This document shows, in pieces, positions 56,552-64,000 of a DNA stretch of 64,000 nucleotides. Within the stretch, counting starts at the first letter, position 1. Every line of letters starts with the position of its first letter. The position numbers and the translations under genes are program-made. The stretch lies in the NCBI RefSeq assembly GCF_003990445.1, contig NZ_REEZ01000002.1:65121-129120 (forward strand), in the 5' to 3' direction. Under the pieces are notes generated by a model, which was not told the origin of the DNA, did not search any database, and was given only the letters and a program-made list of their open reading frames with translations. Source of the stretch: Pararhodobacter zhoushanensis. Its GTDB lineage: Bacteria; Pseudomonadota; Alphaproteobacteria; Rhodobacterales; Rhodobacteraceae.

Positions 56552-57463
56552 ATGACCACACGCGCGGGCTTCGTTGCCCTGATCGGAGAGCCCAATGCGG
56601 GCAAATCCACCCTTCTGAACCGGATGGTCGGGGCCAAGGTCTCGATCGTGACTCATAAGGTCCAAACCACCCGCACCCGGATCCGCGGCATCGCCATGGC
56701 GGGCGAGACGCAGATCATCTTCGTCGACACGCCCGGCCTGTTCCGCCCGCGCCGCCGGCTCGACCGCGCCATGGTCGCCGCCGCATGGACCGGGGCTGCA
56801 GATGCCGAAATCGTCGTGCTGCTGATCGAGGCCCATCGCGGGCTGACCGAAGGCGGCAAGGCGGTGATCCAGACGCTGAAAGACCGCGCGATCGAGGGGC
56901 AGCGCGTCGCGCTCGCCATCAACAAGATCGACAAGGTCAAGGCCGAGGCCCTGCTGCGCCTGACCGAAGAGGTCAACGCGCTCTATCCGTTCGAGGAAAC
57001 CTTCCTGATCTCGGCCGAACGCGGCCACGGAACCGAGCACCTCAAGGAATGGCTGGCGCAAAGCCTGCCTGAAGGACCGTGGCTCTATCCCGAAGACCAG
57101 ATCGCCGACCTGCCCCTGCGCATGATCGCCGCCGAAATGACGCGCGAGAAACTGACCCTGCGCCTGCATCAGGAACTGCCCTACGAGCTGACGGTAGAAA
57201 CCGAAGCCTGGGAGGACCGCCCCGATGGCTCGACCAAGATCGACCAGATCATCTACGTCGCCCGCGACGGTCACAAAGGCATCGTGCTGGGTCACAAAGG
57301 CGAGACGGTGAAAACCATCGGCCAACAGGCCCGCGCCGAAATCTCGACCTTCCTCGACCGTCCGGTGCACCTGTTCCTGACCGTCAAGGTCCGCGAGAAC
57401 TGGCTCAACGAATCCGAGCGCTACACCGAAATGGGCCTCGACTTCCGCGACGGCCATGCCTGA
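56552..57463 (+). CDS. era: GTPase Era
   Basis: A 303-residue GTPase that aids 16S rRNA maturation and 30S assembly. G1 GEPNAGKSTLLN, the switch region THKVQTTRTRIRG, G3 DTPGLF, G4 NKID and the C-terminal KH domain (HKGIVLGHKGETVKTIGQ) are all visible. It begins 66 bases after the EamA gene. A palindromic repeat follows immediately. Confidence 0.97.
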   Translation: MTTRAGFVALIGEPNAGKSTLLNRMVGAKVSIVTHKVQTTRTRIRGIAMAGETQIIFVDTPGLFRPRRRLDRAMVAAAWTGAADAEIVVLLIEAHRGLTEGGKAVIQTLKDRAIEGQRVALAINKIDKVKAEALLRLTEEVNALYPFEETFLISAERGHGTEHLKEWLAQSLPEGPWLYPEDQIADLPLRMIAAEMTREKLTLRLHQELPYELTVETEAWEDRPDGSTKIDQIIYVARDGHKGIVLGHKGETVKTIGQQARAEISTFLDRPVHLFLTVKVRENWLNESERYTEMGLDFRDGHA

Positions 57464-57562
57464 CCCTCTTTGCTCTGAAAATATCCACGGGGGGATTTTC
57501 AAGGGGGGCGCGTGCGTCCCCCTTGAAGCAGGGGGGTGCGGGGGGGCGGCAGCCCCCCCGCC
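57464..57562. repeat. Palindromic intergenic repeat, copy I (reverse orientation)
   Basis: Right after era: CCTCTTTGCTCTGAAAATAT, CCACGGGGGGA, then TTCAAGGGGG-loop-CCCCCTTGAA and GGGGGGGCGGCAGCCCCCCC. It is the mirror image of copy A's order and ends ten bases before the next gene. Confidence 0.82.
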
Positions 57563-57571
57563 CTGCGCCGC

Positions 57572-57907
57572 ATGACCCCGCGCCTCACCGCCAGCTTCTG
57601 GGTCCATGCCTACCTCACCCGCCTGCGCCTGGCCGACATCCCGGCGTTCGTAGTGAAAAAAGGCGATGAAACCGCCGGTGCCGTGCTGATCAAGCAATCC
57701 CCGCTCGACCGCACCGCCACGCTTCACCAACGCCAGTTCGACCTGATGGCCGACACCCGCCGCTGGACCCGGATCGCCAGCGGCCCGGAAGCCGAGATCG
57801 ACGCCCTGATCGCCCGCGAGCGCGCGCGCGATCCGGATCTGTGGGTGATCGAGGTCGAGGACCGCGCGGGGCGGACCTTGCTGGAAGAACCCGGGTTCGA
57901 CTCGTAA
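57572..57907 (+). CDS. DUF1491 family protein
   Basis: A 111-residue protein beginning MTPRLTASFWVHAYLTRLR, with IPAFVVKKGDETAGAVLIK and a C-terminal ARDPDLWVIEVEDRAGRTLL. This pattern matches the alphaproteobacterial DUF1491 family as I remember it. Function unknown. Repeats border it on both sides, so it is probably transcribed with era only by read-through. Confidence 0.82.
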   Translation: MTPRLTASFWVHAYLTRLRLADIPAFVVKKGDETAGAVLIKQSPLDRTATLHQRQFDLMADTRRWTRIASGPEAEIDALIARERARDPDLWVIEVEDRAGRTLLEEPGFDS

Positions 57908-57919
57908 CGGCACGGGTCG

Positions 57920-58020
57920 TGTCGGGGGGCTGCTCGCCCCCCGAACCCCCTCGCCAGAAGGGGGAGCACGCTCCCCCTTCTGGACTTCCCCCGTGGATAT
58001 TTTCAGACAGAAAATACGCG
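57920..58020. repeat. Palindromic intergenic repeat, copy J
   Basis: GGGGGGCTGCTCGCCCCCC, CCAGAAGGGGG-loop-CCCCCTTCTGG, then CCCCCGTGGATATTTTCAGA and CAGAAAATACGCG. Nearly the same modules as copy H's left half, but without an inverted partner. It separates the DUF1491 gene from msrA. Confidence 0.85.
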
Positions 58021-58077
58021 CATTGTTTCGCGCGCGCGCTGCCCTATGTTTAGGGGCATCCAAAGGGAGAGACCGCG

Positions 58078-58725
58078 ATGCTGTTCTCATCGAAATCGTA
58101 TGACATGGTGACCCCGTCCGAGGCGCTGCCCGGCCGGTCCCAGCCGATCCCCACCGCTGACACGCATTTCCTCAGCGCCCGCCCGCTGACCGCCCCTGTG
58201 CCTGAGGGTATGGAAGTGGCGATCTTCGGCATGGGCTGTTTCTGGGGCGTCGAGCGGTTGTTCTGGAACACACCCGGCGTCTGGGTGACGATGGTGGGTT
58301 ATGGCGCGGGCTACACGCCGAACCCCACCTATCAGGAGGTTTGCACCGGCCGCACCGGGCATAACGAGTTGGTGCGCGTGGTCTATGACCCGACCAAGGT
58401 CAGCTATGACGATCTGCTCAAGATCTTCTGGGAGGGGCATGATCCCACCCAGGGCATGCGTCAGGGTGGTGACCGGGGCACGCAGTATCGCAGCGGCATC
58501 TATCCCACGACCGCCGCGCAGCGCGAGGCCGCCGAGGCAAGCCGCACGCTCTACCAGGAACGTCTGCGCGACGCGCGGCTGGGCACGATCACCACCGAGA
58601 TCCGCGATGCCGAACACTTCTACATGGCCGAGGATTATCACCAGCAATATCTGGCGAAGAACCCCAATGGGTATTGCGGGATTGGTGGCACCGGGGTCAC
58701 CTGCCCCGTGGGCCTTGCGGTCTGA
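58078..58725 (+). CDS. msrA: Peptide methionine sulfoxide reductase A
   Basis: A 215-residue enzyme that repairs oxidised methionine (S-epimer). The catalytic Cys54 is in [14 protein letters not shown], and [12 protein letters not shown] holds the substrate pocket. Resolving cysteines lie in YCGIGG and VTCPVG near the C-terminus. AAAGGGAG precedes ATG 58078. An N-terminal extension of about 45 residues has no signal peptide, so it is cytosolic. Confidence 0.96.
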   Translation: MLFSSKSYDMVTPSEALPGRSQPIPTADTHFLSARPLTAPVPEGMEVAIFGMGCFWGVERLFWNTPGVWVTMVGYGAGYTPNPTYQEVCTGRTGHNELVRVVYDPTKVSYDDLLKIFWEGHDPTQGMRQGGDRGTQYRSGIYPTTAAQREAAEASRTLYQERLRDARLGTITTEIRDAEHFYMAEDYHQQYLAKNPNGYCGIGGTGVTCPVGLAV

Positions 58726-58768
58726 GCGCTGACAGGCTACGCGAACCGGGTATTCCCGGAGAGCCGAC

Positions 58769-59638
58769 ATGACCACTTTCACCGCGCTGACCACCCTTGG
58801 CGATGAAACCCGGGCGCAAGCCCTGGGCGAAGCGCTTGAAGAGCTTGACCCGGCGCCCGTGGGCGTCGGCGTCTTCGAGCTGGAAGATGGCTCAGGCCTG
58901 TGGGAAGTCGGCGCCTATTTCACCGAAACGCCCGACGACATCGCGCTGACCCTGATGGCCGCCGCCTTCGGTGCCGCCGAATTCGCCGTGTCGGAACTGC
59001 CTGACATCGACTGGGTCGCCCATGTCCGCCGCGAGCTGAAGCCGGTCGAGGCCGGGCGCTTCTTCGTTTACGGCAGCCATGATGCCGACAAACTGCCCGT
59101 CGACCGCATCGGCCTGCTGATCGAAGCTGCCATGGCCTTCGGCACCGGCCACCACGGCACCACGCTGGGCTGCCTGCGCGCGCTCGACCGGCTGGCAAGC
59201 GGCGGATTTCAGGGCAAGAATGTCATCGACGTCGGCTGCGGCACCGCCGTTCTGGCGATGGCGGCGGCGAAGATCTGGCCCGATATGGTGCTGGCCACCG
59301 ACATCGACCAGGTCGCCGTCGACGTGGCCGAGGCGAACGTCATGGCAAACGGCCTCGATGGCCGGGTCGAATGCCTTGAGGCGATGGGCTTTGAGAACCC
59401 GGTGATCCACAAGCGCGCGCCCTATGATCTGGTCTTCGCCAATATCCTCAAGGGCCCGCTGATCCAGATCGCCCCCGACATGGCCAAGCACACCGAGATC
59501 GGCAGCCTTGCCATCCTCTCGGGCCTGCTGACGACTCAGGCCACCGATGTTCTGGCCGCCTATACCGCCGCCGGTTTCACCGAGGTCGAGCGCGAGGAAA
59601 TCGGCGACTGGACCACGCTGGTGCTGCGCCGCGCCTGA
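58769..59638 (+). CDS. prmA: Ribosomal protein L11 methyltransferase
   Basis: A 289-residue SAM-dependent methyltransferase. The N-terminal L11-recognition domain is followed by MAFGTGHHGTTLGCL, the SAM loop VIDVGCGTAVLAMAAAK and FANILKGPL, all typical of PrmA. GGAGAG lies ahead of ATG 58769, 43 bases after msrA. Confidence 0.92.
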   Translation: MTTFTALTTLGDETRAQALGEALEELDPAPVGVGVFELEDGSGLWEVGAYFTETPDDIALTLMAAAFGAAEFAVSELPDIDWVAHVRRELKPVEAGRFFVYGSHDADKLPVDRIGLLIEAAMAFGTGHHGTTLGCLRALDRLASGGFQGKNVIDVGCGTAVLAMAAAKIWPDMVLATDIDQVAVDVAEANVMANGLDGRVECLEAMGFENPVIHKRAPYDLVFANILKGPLIQIAPDMAKHTEIGSLAILSGLLTTQATDVLAAYTAAGFTEVEREEIGDWTTLVLRRA

Positions 59639-59693
59639 TTTTTGCCGCATTGAGCCCTCAAACTGACACGCCTGTTCAGTTTCGAGGTCTCAC

Positions 59694-60002
59694 ATGCCCA
59701 GCATTGATTTCCGCACCCGCCTTGATCACGTCCTTGCCGCCCGCGTCGAGGCGCGCAAAGAGCAAGACCACAAGCCCGCGCAACGACTGGTACGCGGCTT
59801 GAGCGTGATCGCCGGGACGCTGGTGTGTTTTTTCGTGCTCAAAGCCGCCGCGCTGGCGCATGACGGGCAGGCGTTTGCCGCCACAGCCGCCGAACCCGGC
59901 ATCGGCGCGCAGATCTATCACTGGTTCGCCGGCGCTGACCCGATCAGCAGCACGCTGGCCTATGCCCTGCGCGCGCCGGCACCTGCGCCGGTCACTCTCT
60001 GA
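59694..60002 (+). CDS. Small membrane protein of unknown function
   Basis: A 102-residue protein. The first 30 residues are charged, residues 34-54 form one membrane segment (LSVIAGTLVCFFVLKAAALA), and the rest is Ala-rich. GAGG precedes ATG 59694. I recognise no family. It is convergent with the DUF1127 gene. Confidence 0.68.
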   Translation: MPSIDFRTRLDHVLAARVEARKEQDHKPAQRLVRGLSVIAGTLVCFFVLKAAALAHDGQAFAATAAEPGIGAQIYHWFAGADPISSTLAYALRAPAPAPVTL

Positions 60003-60003
60003 C

Positions 60004-60045
60004 CCCAAAAAAACCAAAACGCCGCGCCGGTTTCCCGGGCGGCGC
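60004..60045 (-). terminator. Intrinsic terminator of the DUF1127 gene
   Basis: On the minus strand a GC-rich stem (about 10 bp with one bulge, 60020-60044) is followed by TTTTGGTTTTTTTGG. It also lies just past the convergent gene's stop and may stop both transcripts. Confidence 0.78.
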
Positions 60046-60069
60046 AGGTTTCATCATGGTCTGTGGCGA

Positions 60070-60279
60070 TCAGCGCAGAGCGTCGATCACGTCGGCGATG
60101 TCGCCGCGGCACAGTCCGATATCGTCGAGCTCGCGATCCGAAAGCCGGGACAGCTCGCGGCGGGTGATGCGCTTGTCATTCCACGCCGCATAGCGGGCAA
60201 AGGCGTCGGCGAACGAGAACCCGAGGCTGCGGCCGAACACGCCGTCAGCAACGGGGCGGGCGGAGGCAAAAAAGGCCAT
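60070..60279 (-). CDS. DUF1127 (YjiS-like) small protein
   Basis: A 69-residue protein whose C-terminal half, TRRELSRLSDRELDDIGLCR followed by GDI, is the DUF1127 motif. In Rhodobacter sphaeroides a DUF1127 protein (CcaF1) is an RNA-binding stress protein encoded with small RNAs; the CCUCC-type loops of those RNAs are not seen here. CAGGAG precedes the ATG. Two tandem hairpins occupy its 5' leader. Confidence 0.88.
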   Translation of the reverse strand: MAFFASARPVADGVFGRSLGFSFADAFARYAAWNDKRITRRELSRLSDRELDDIGLCRGDIADVIDALR

Positions 60280-60600
60280 CGTAGGCTCCTGTCATTTCAA
60301 CTTTGATGAAGCATTGTGCTTCTGGGGTTCAAATAGCCCCAGCAGGCAGCAATGAGAAGACAGAGTACGCGCAATCCCGCCATGCAGGTGCAGCATAGCT
60401 TGGGGCACGCACGGCAAGCCCCTCTCGCGATAGTCACGGATGGAATACGAACAACTTACGGCCAAATGCGTCGGATGCAACAGAGAAGTGACAGCCCGAC
60501 GCAAGATTCGGCCTTTACGCTGGCCAATGTTCCCTTTTCGTGCTAACTCTTTGGCAAGGCTTGAACAACAAGCCACCATGATGAACAGGCAGAATCACCG
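60280..60600. other. 321-base divergent region between the DUF1127 gene and ruvC
   Basis: A stretch noticeably lower in GC than the rest of the window. It holds the DUF1127 leader with two hairpins (60308-60342). The ruvC promoter should be here, but I find no clear -35/-10 pair and no LexA-type GTTC-N7-GTTC site. A 70-codon frame (60440-60652) overlaps ruvC and is not convincing. Confidence 0.5.
60308..60342 (-). promoter_or_regulatory. Two tandem hairpins in the DUF1127 5' leader
   Basis: Perfect inverted repeats CTGGGG-N9-CCCCAG (60322-60342) and GAAGCA-CAA-TGCTTC (60308-60322) abut, sharing one base. They end 28 bases before the start codon, just ahead of the CAGGAG site. They could be an RNA structure controlling translation or, as DNA, an operator. 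Confidence 0.5.
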
Positions 60601-61107
60601 ATGCGAGTTTTGGGAATCGACCCCGGTTTGCGCAATCTCGGCTGGGGGGTGATTGATGTGGACGGTTCACGCCTGCGCCATGTTGCAAACGGCGTGCTGC
60701 ATTCGGACGGAACGCAGGATCTGGCCTCACGCCTGCTGGATCTGCACCGGCAGCTGGAACGAGTCGTCCGCAGCCAACGCCCCGATTGCGCCGCCGTCGA
60801 ACAGACCTTCGTCAACAAAGATGCCGTCGCCACGCTGAAACTGGGCCACGCCCGCGCCATCGCCCTGCTGGTCCCGGCGCAGGCCGGTCTGACAGTGGGT
60901 GAATACGCCCCGAATGCGGTGAAAAAGGCTGTTGTGGGCGTGGGCAAGGCCGCCAAGGTCCAGGTCGATCACATGGTGCGCATGCAGCTGCCCGGCGTGG
61001 TGATCGACGGGCCGGATGCTGCCGATGCGCTGGCCGTCGCCATCTGTCACGCCTTTCACATGCAGACCTCCGGGCGCTTGCAAGCTGCCCTGCGCGCCGC
61101 CGGTTAA
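60601..61107 (+). CDS. ruvC: Holliday junction resolvase RuvC
   Basis: A 168-residue endonuclease that cuts four-way junctions. Acidic active-site residues are visible in [25 protein letters not shown] and [12 protein letters not shown]. Length is normal. No good Shine-Dalgarno sequence precedes ATG 60601. It heads the ruvC-ruvA-GIY-YIG run. Confidence 0.97.
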   Translation: MRVLGIDPGLRNLGWGVIDVDGSRLRHVANGVLHSDGTQDLASRLLDLHRQLERVVRSQRPDCAAVEQTFVNKDAVATLKLGHARAIALLVPAQAGLTVGEYAPNAVKKAVVGVGKAAKVQVDHMVRMQLPGVVIDGPDAADALAVAICHAFHMQTSGRLQAALRAAG

Positions 61108-61140
61108 CGCTTTTCGCCCTTTCACCACAGGATCATCGCC

Positions 61141-61821
61141 ATGATCGGCAAACTCTCGGGCCGCATCGACTACCGCGCCGCCGACCACGTGCTGCTCGAC
61201 GTCAAGGGCGTCGGCTATATCGTCTATGTGTCCGACCGCACGCTGATGGCCCTGCCCGGCCCCGGCGGCATGGCGGCGCTCTATACCGAGCTTCTGGTGC
61301 GCGAGGATCTGCTGCAGCTGTTCGGCTTCCTCACGCTGGTGGAAAAGGAATGGCACCGGCTGCTCGTCTCCGTCCAAGGCGTCGGGGCCAAGGCAGCCAT
61401 GGCGATTCTGGGCACGCTTGGCCCCGAAGGCGTTTCGCGCGCGATCGCGATCGGTGACGCCAACGCCGTGCGCAAAGCGCCGGGTGTCGGTCCGAAACTC
61501 GCACAGCGCGTGGTGCTCGAGCTGAAGGACAAGGCGCCCACCATCATGGCCATGGGCGGAACCGCGCCCGATCTGGACGGCGATTCGATGGTCATCGAAC
61601 CGACCGAGGCCCCTGCCCCGGAACCGGTGGCCAAAGCCCCCGCCAAACCCTCAGCCCGCCGTCAGGCCCAGCAAACGCAGGCAGATGCGCTGTCGGCCCT
61701 GACCAACCTCGGCTATGGACCGTCCGAAGCCGCGCAGGCCGTCGCCACTGCAGCTGAGGAGGAAACGGAAACCTCAGGCCTGATCCGCGCCGCGCTGAAA
61801 CTGCTGGCGCCCAAGGGCTGA
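61141..61821 (+). CDS. ruvA: Holliday junction branch migration protein RuvA
   Basis: A 226-residue junction-binding protein. The OB-fold N-terminus ([20 protein letters not shown]) is followed by helix-hairpin-helix motifs ([17 protein letters not shown] and [18 protein letters not shown]) and the C-terminal domain that contacts RuvB ([16 protein letters not shown]). The linker near residues 150-175 is Pro/Ala-rich. It is 33 bases after ruvC and four bases before the GIY-YIG gene. Confidence 0.97.
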   Translation: MIGKLSGRIDYRAADHVLLDVKGVGYIVYVSDRTLMALPGPGGMAALYTELLVREDLLQLFGFLTLVEKEWHRLLVSVQGVGAKAAMAILGTLGPEGVSRAIAIGDANAVRKAPGVGPKLAQRVVLELKDKAPTIMAMGGTAPDLDGDSMVIEPTEAPAPEPVAKAPAKPSARRQAQQTQADALSALTNLGYGPSEAAQAVATAAEEETETSGLIRAALKLLAPKG

Positions 61822-61825
61822 GCCG

Positions 61826-62707
61826 ATGGATTTTCGTCACCTCCTGCAGGGTCTCGACGTGCCGCTGACGGGCATCGCGCTTTGCCTGCACAAGCCGCCA
61901 ACCCGGCGCGAACGCGACGCCCTGGCCCTGATGATCGACTCGGCACCTGCCCTGTTCGAGGCCTATCAGGCAACCCATACCCGCAGCCCGCAGGCAACGC
62001 TGCAAGCCCGTCGGATCATGGCCTCGTTCCTGATGCGCAGCCCCGGCGAGTTGGTTTTCGTCGGGCTCTATCGCCAGAACGGCTGGACCGAGCGCACCGC
62101 CGACGAGCTCGAGAACGACCCGCTGCTGCAGCAGGTGGACGATCTTACCGGCGGCCATGTCCGAACGACGGTCGACACGACAGCTGGCGACCAGCTCGGG
62201 CGCGCCTGTTTCGACCTCGTGCCGATGTCCGAACTCGCCGAACTCAAGGGTCGCCTTGTGGTACGCGATCCCGGTTCGCGCGCCTACATGCGGCTTGCCG
62301 AGACAACACCGCTTGAGATCCTCGAAATCGCGCGCAGCCCGGACCTGTCACCACCAATGCCCGATTGGCGGGACTTGACGCTGCACACCCCGACGCTACG
62401 CATCCTGCCGACCCGCTGGGCCGAGCAGCTGCGCCAGTGGCGCGGCATCTACCTGATCGTCGACGAGACGGACGGCGCCCGCTACGTGGGTGCGGCCTAC
62501 GGCGAGGAAAACCTGCTCGGTCGCTGGCGCGCGCATGTCGCGCATGAAATCGGCGTCACCGCCAAACTGTCCCGCCGGAACCCGGCCAGTTTCCGTTTCT
62601 CGATCCTCGACCTCCTTTCCCCGGCGGCCACCATCGACGAGGTGACGCGCGCGGAACAACAATGGATGGTGCGCCTGCACAGCAGACAGTATGGGTTGAA
62701 TGCGTGA
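61826..62707 (+). CDS. GIY-YIG domain protein encoded inside the ruv operon
   Basis: A 293-residue protein. Residues 205-293 form a complete GIY-YIG nuclease module: GIY at 207-209, YVG at 220-222, Arg233 with RWRAH, catalytic Glu277 in TRAEQQW and Asn292 in YGLN. The first 200 residues are an unfamiliar domain, possibly for DNA or partner binding. It starts four bases after ruvA, so it is surely co-transcribed, and ruvB follows only after a 155-base gap with its own promoter. I infer a branched-DNA or restriction-type nuclease; GIY-YIG domains also occur in mobile elements. Confidence 0.85.
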   Translation: MDFRHLLQGLDVPLTGIALCLHKPPTRRERDALALMIDSAPALFEAYQATHTRSPQATLQARRIMASFLMRSPGELVFVGLYRQNGWTERTADELENDPLLQQVDDLTGGHVRTTVDTTAGDQLGRACFDLVPMSELAELKGRLVVRDPGSRAYMRLAETTPLEILEIARSPDLSPPMPDWRDLTLHTPTLRILPTRWAEQLRQWRGIYLIVDETDGARYVGAAYGEENLLGRWRAHVAHEIGVTAKLSRRNPASFRFSILDLLSPAATIDEVTRAEQQWMVRLHSRQYGLNA

Positions 62708-62739
62708 AGTGTCCGTTAACAGGTGCAGCCAGGGGACGT

Positions 62740-62768
62740 TTGTGAAGAAAAGGCTAACGCGATATTGT
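62740..62768 (+). promoter_or_regulatory. Candidate promoter upstream of ruvB
   Basis: TTGTGA (62740-62745), a 17-base spacer and TATTGT (62763-62768), in an AT-richer stretch 95 bases before the ruvB ATG. It would let ruvB be expressed apart from ruvC, ruvA and the GIY-YIG gene. Confidence 0.5.
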
Positions 62769-62862
62769 AACCCGTTGAAAATATTCGTCTCATGACCCTG
62801 TCCCATCGTGGGACATCCTCACGTCCCTTGCCCGGACAGTCCTTTGGGATCACTCTCGCCCC

Positions 62863-63894
62863 ATGACCACCCCCGACCCCACCCTGCGCCCGGACCGCCA
62901 GCCCGAGGATACCGACCGCGCCTTGCGCCCGCAGATGCTGGACGAGTTCATCGGCCAGCATGAGGCGCGCGCGAACCTCAAAGTGTTCATCCAATCCGCC
63001 AAGATGCGCGGCGAGGCGATGGACCACACGCTGTTCTACGGCCCGCCGGGGCTGGGCAAGACCACGCTGGCGCAGATCATGGCGCGCGAGCTGGGGGTCG
63101 GGTTCCGCATGACCTCGGGCCCGGTGCTGGCCAAGGCGGGCGACCTGGCGGCGATCCTGACCAACCTCGAAGCGCGCGACGTGCTGTTCATCGACGAGAT
63201 TCACCGGCTGAACCCGGCGGTCGAAGAAGTGCTATACCCGGCGCTCGAGGATTTCCAGCTCGATCTGGTGATCGGCGAAGGCCCCGCCGCGCGCACCGTG
63301 CGCATCGAGCTGCAACCCTTCACGCTGGTCGGCGCGACCACCCGGCTGGGCCTGCTGACCACGCCGCTGCGCGACCGTTTCGGCATCCCGACGCGGCTGC
63401 AATTCTACACCGAGGCCGAGCTCTGCGAGATCGTCGCCCGCGGCGCGCGACTGTTGGGCGTGCCGGCGGATGATGGCGGCGTCCTCGAAATCGCGCGCCG
63501 CGCGCGCGGCACCCCGCGTATCGCCGGACGCCTGCTGCGCCGGGTGGTGGATTTCGCGCTGGTCGAGGGCAATGGCACGCTGCACCGGGCGATGGCCGAT
63601 AACGCGCTGACCCGGCTCGGTGTGGACCATCTGGGCCTCGACAGCGCGGACCGGCGCTATCTGCAACTTCTTGCCGACCACTACGGCGGCGGGCCGGTGG
63701 GTGTCGAAACCATCGCCGCAGCGCTGTCGGAAAGCCGCGATGCGATCGAGGAAGTGATCGAGCCCTTCTTGCTGCAGCAAGGCCTGCTGGCGCGCACGCC
63801 CAGGGGCCGGATGCTGACGCAGGCAAGCTGGAGACATCTGGGGCTTACGCCGCCGCGCCCATCTGGGCAGAGCGAGCTCTTTGAGAGTGAATAA
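62863..63894 (+). CDS. ruvB: Holliday junction branch migration helicase RuvB
   Basis: A 343-residue AAA+ motor. Walker [13 protein letters not shown] is near residue 62, Walker B is [10 protein letters not shown], sensor and arginine-finger segments [19 protein letters not shown] follow, and the C-terminal winged helix ends [18 protein letters not shown]. It drives branch migration with RuvA. A palindromic repeat follows its stop. Confidence 0.97.
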   Translation: MTTPDPTLRPDRQPEDTDRALRPQMLDEFIGQHEARANLKVFIQSAKMRGEAMDHTLFYGPPGLGKTTLAQIMARELGVGFRMTSGPVLAKAGDLAAILTNLEARDVLFIDEIHRLNPAVEEVLYPALEDFQLDLVIGEGPAARTVRIELQPFTLVGATTRLGLLTTPLRDRFGIPTRLQFYTEAELCEIVARGARLLGVPADDGGVLEIARRARGTPRIAGRLLRRVVDFALVEGNGTLHRAMADNALTRLGVDHLGLDSADRRYLQLLADHYGGGPVGVETIAAALSESRDAIEEVIEPFLLQQGLLARTPRGRMLTQASWRHLGLTPPRPSGQSELFESE

Positions 63895-63896
63895 GG

Positions 63897-64000
63897 CAGG
63901 GGGGCCTTCTGCCCCCCTCTTCGCGTGTCGCGAATTCACCCCCCGAGGATATTTGCAGCATAAAGTTGGGCGTTAGGGTTCTGTTAACCAACTTTATGCC
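63897..64000. repeat. Palindromic intergenic repeat, copy K (cut by window end)
   Basis: AGGGGGGC-loop-GCCCCCCT, then CGCGTGTCGCGAATTCACC and the core GAGGATATTTGCAGCATAAA with GTTGGGCG. After CTGTTAACC the right arm AACTTTATGC begins as the inverse of GCATAAAGTT and runs off the edge. The left modules match copies C and E; the right end is a third type. Confidence 0.82.

Noticed and set aside
55469-58090. 873-codon minus-strand frame across rnc, EamA, era and DUF1491
   Set aside because: Antisense to four genes with clear family motifs; its translation is repetitive His/Gln/Gly-rich sequence without recognisable domains.
59998-60069. CcsR-type small RNAs downstream of the DUF1127 gene
   Set aside because: Only a terminator fits in this space; no repeated hairpins with CCUCC loops are present.
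60280-60600. LexA/SOS operator upstream of ruvC
   Set aside because: I looked for GTTC-N7-GTTC and GAAC-N7-GAAC. Isolated GAAC tetramers exist but not at the right spacing.
60440-60652. 70-codon frame with a CxxC motif upstream of ruvC
   Set aside because: It overlaps the ruvC start, lacks a ribosome-binding site and has only one weak motif; kept as unexplained low-GC sequence.

Overview
The window is high-GC DNA that reads like a Rhodobacteraceae (Alphaproteobacteria) chromosome. Supporting signs are the gene content and order (mreBCD-mrdA-rodA, lepB-rnc-era, ruvCAB, sufT-sufA, rpsF-rpsR-rplI), many one- to four-base ATGA/TGATG gene overlaps, an IalB-family secreted protein, a DUF1127 protein, and GC-rich palindromes between genes. 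I see no rRNA, tRNA, CRISPR, prophage or insertion sequence. Almost all of it is core or near-core chromosome.

Layout. 1-3.4 kb: the tail of an unknown gene, two PH-like membrane proteins, a dihydroorotase-like gene that lacks catalytic residues, and plsY. 3.4-8.0 kb (minus): a tightly packed catabolic-looking operon of flavin monooxygenase, BASS transporter, epimerase, SDR and lipoprotein. 8.1-11.1 kb (minus): an amino-acid-type ABC transporter and an ArsR regulator with SqrR-like cysteines. 11.2-12.5 kb (minus): ribosomal proteins S6, S18, L9. 12.7-18 kb: cfa, a soluble chemoreceptor, fabD, an MFS transporter and a candidate small RNA. 18.3-25.7 kb: IalB protein, an lpxD-acp-ketosynthase operon, two cell-wall enzymes (YkuD transpeptidase, DUF882) and a CorC-like protein with a duplicated 3' end. 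26-35 kb: tgt, an ECHDC3-like protein, SUF accessory genes, ilvD, tpiA, rnr. 35-43 kb (minus): the cell-shape operon, with two oxidoreductase genes coupled to its end. 43-45 kb (minus): leuA with a leucine-rich leader peptide. 45-54 kb: dprA, topA, a PLD-like lipoprotein, 3-oxoacid CoA-transferase, two tandem signal peptidases. 54.9-60 kb: rnc, era, msrA, prmA and small genes. 60.6-63.9 kb: ruvC-ruvA-[GIY-YIG protein]-ruvB.

The most unusual items are: (1) a complete GIY-YIG nuclease domain encoded between ruvA and ruvB; (2) a leuA leader peptide with four consecutive leucines, a hairpin over its stop codon, and a -10 box placed so that the leader mRNA may be leaderless; (3) a small-RNA-like unit at 18.07-18.18 kb with promoter and intrinsic terminator; (4) a mosaic family of about eleven palindromic intergenic repeats joined by a GGATATTT core; (5) an in-frame 31-bp duplication of a gene end around a double palindrome; (6) catalytically degenerate members of two enzyme families (PyrC-like, ECHDC3-like).

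Gene starts were chosen by hand from start codons, Shine-Dalgarno-like sequences, overlaps and family N-termini. Family assignments come from motif recognition only; no database search was run.
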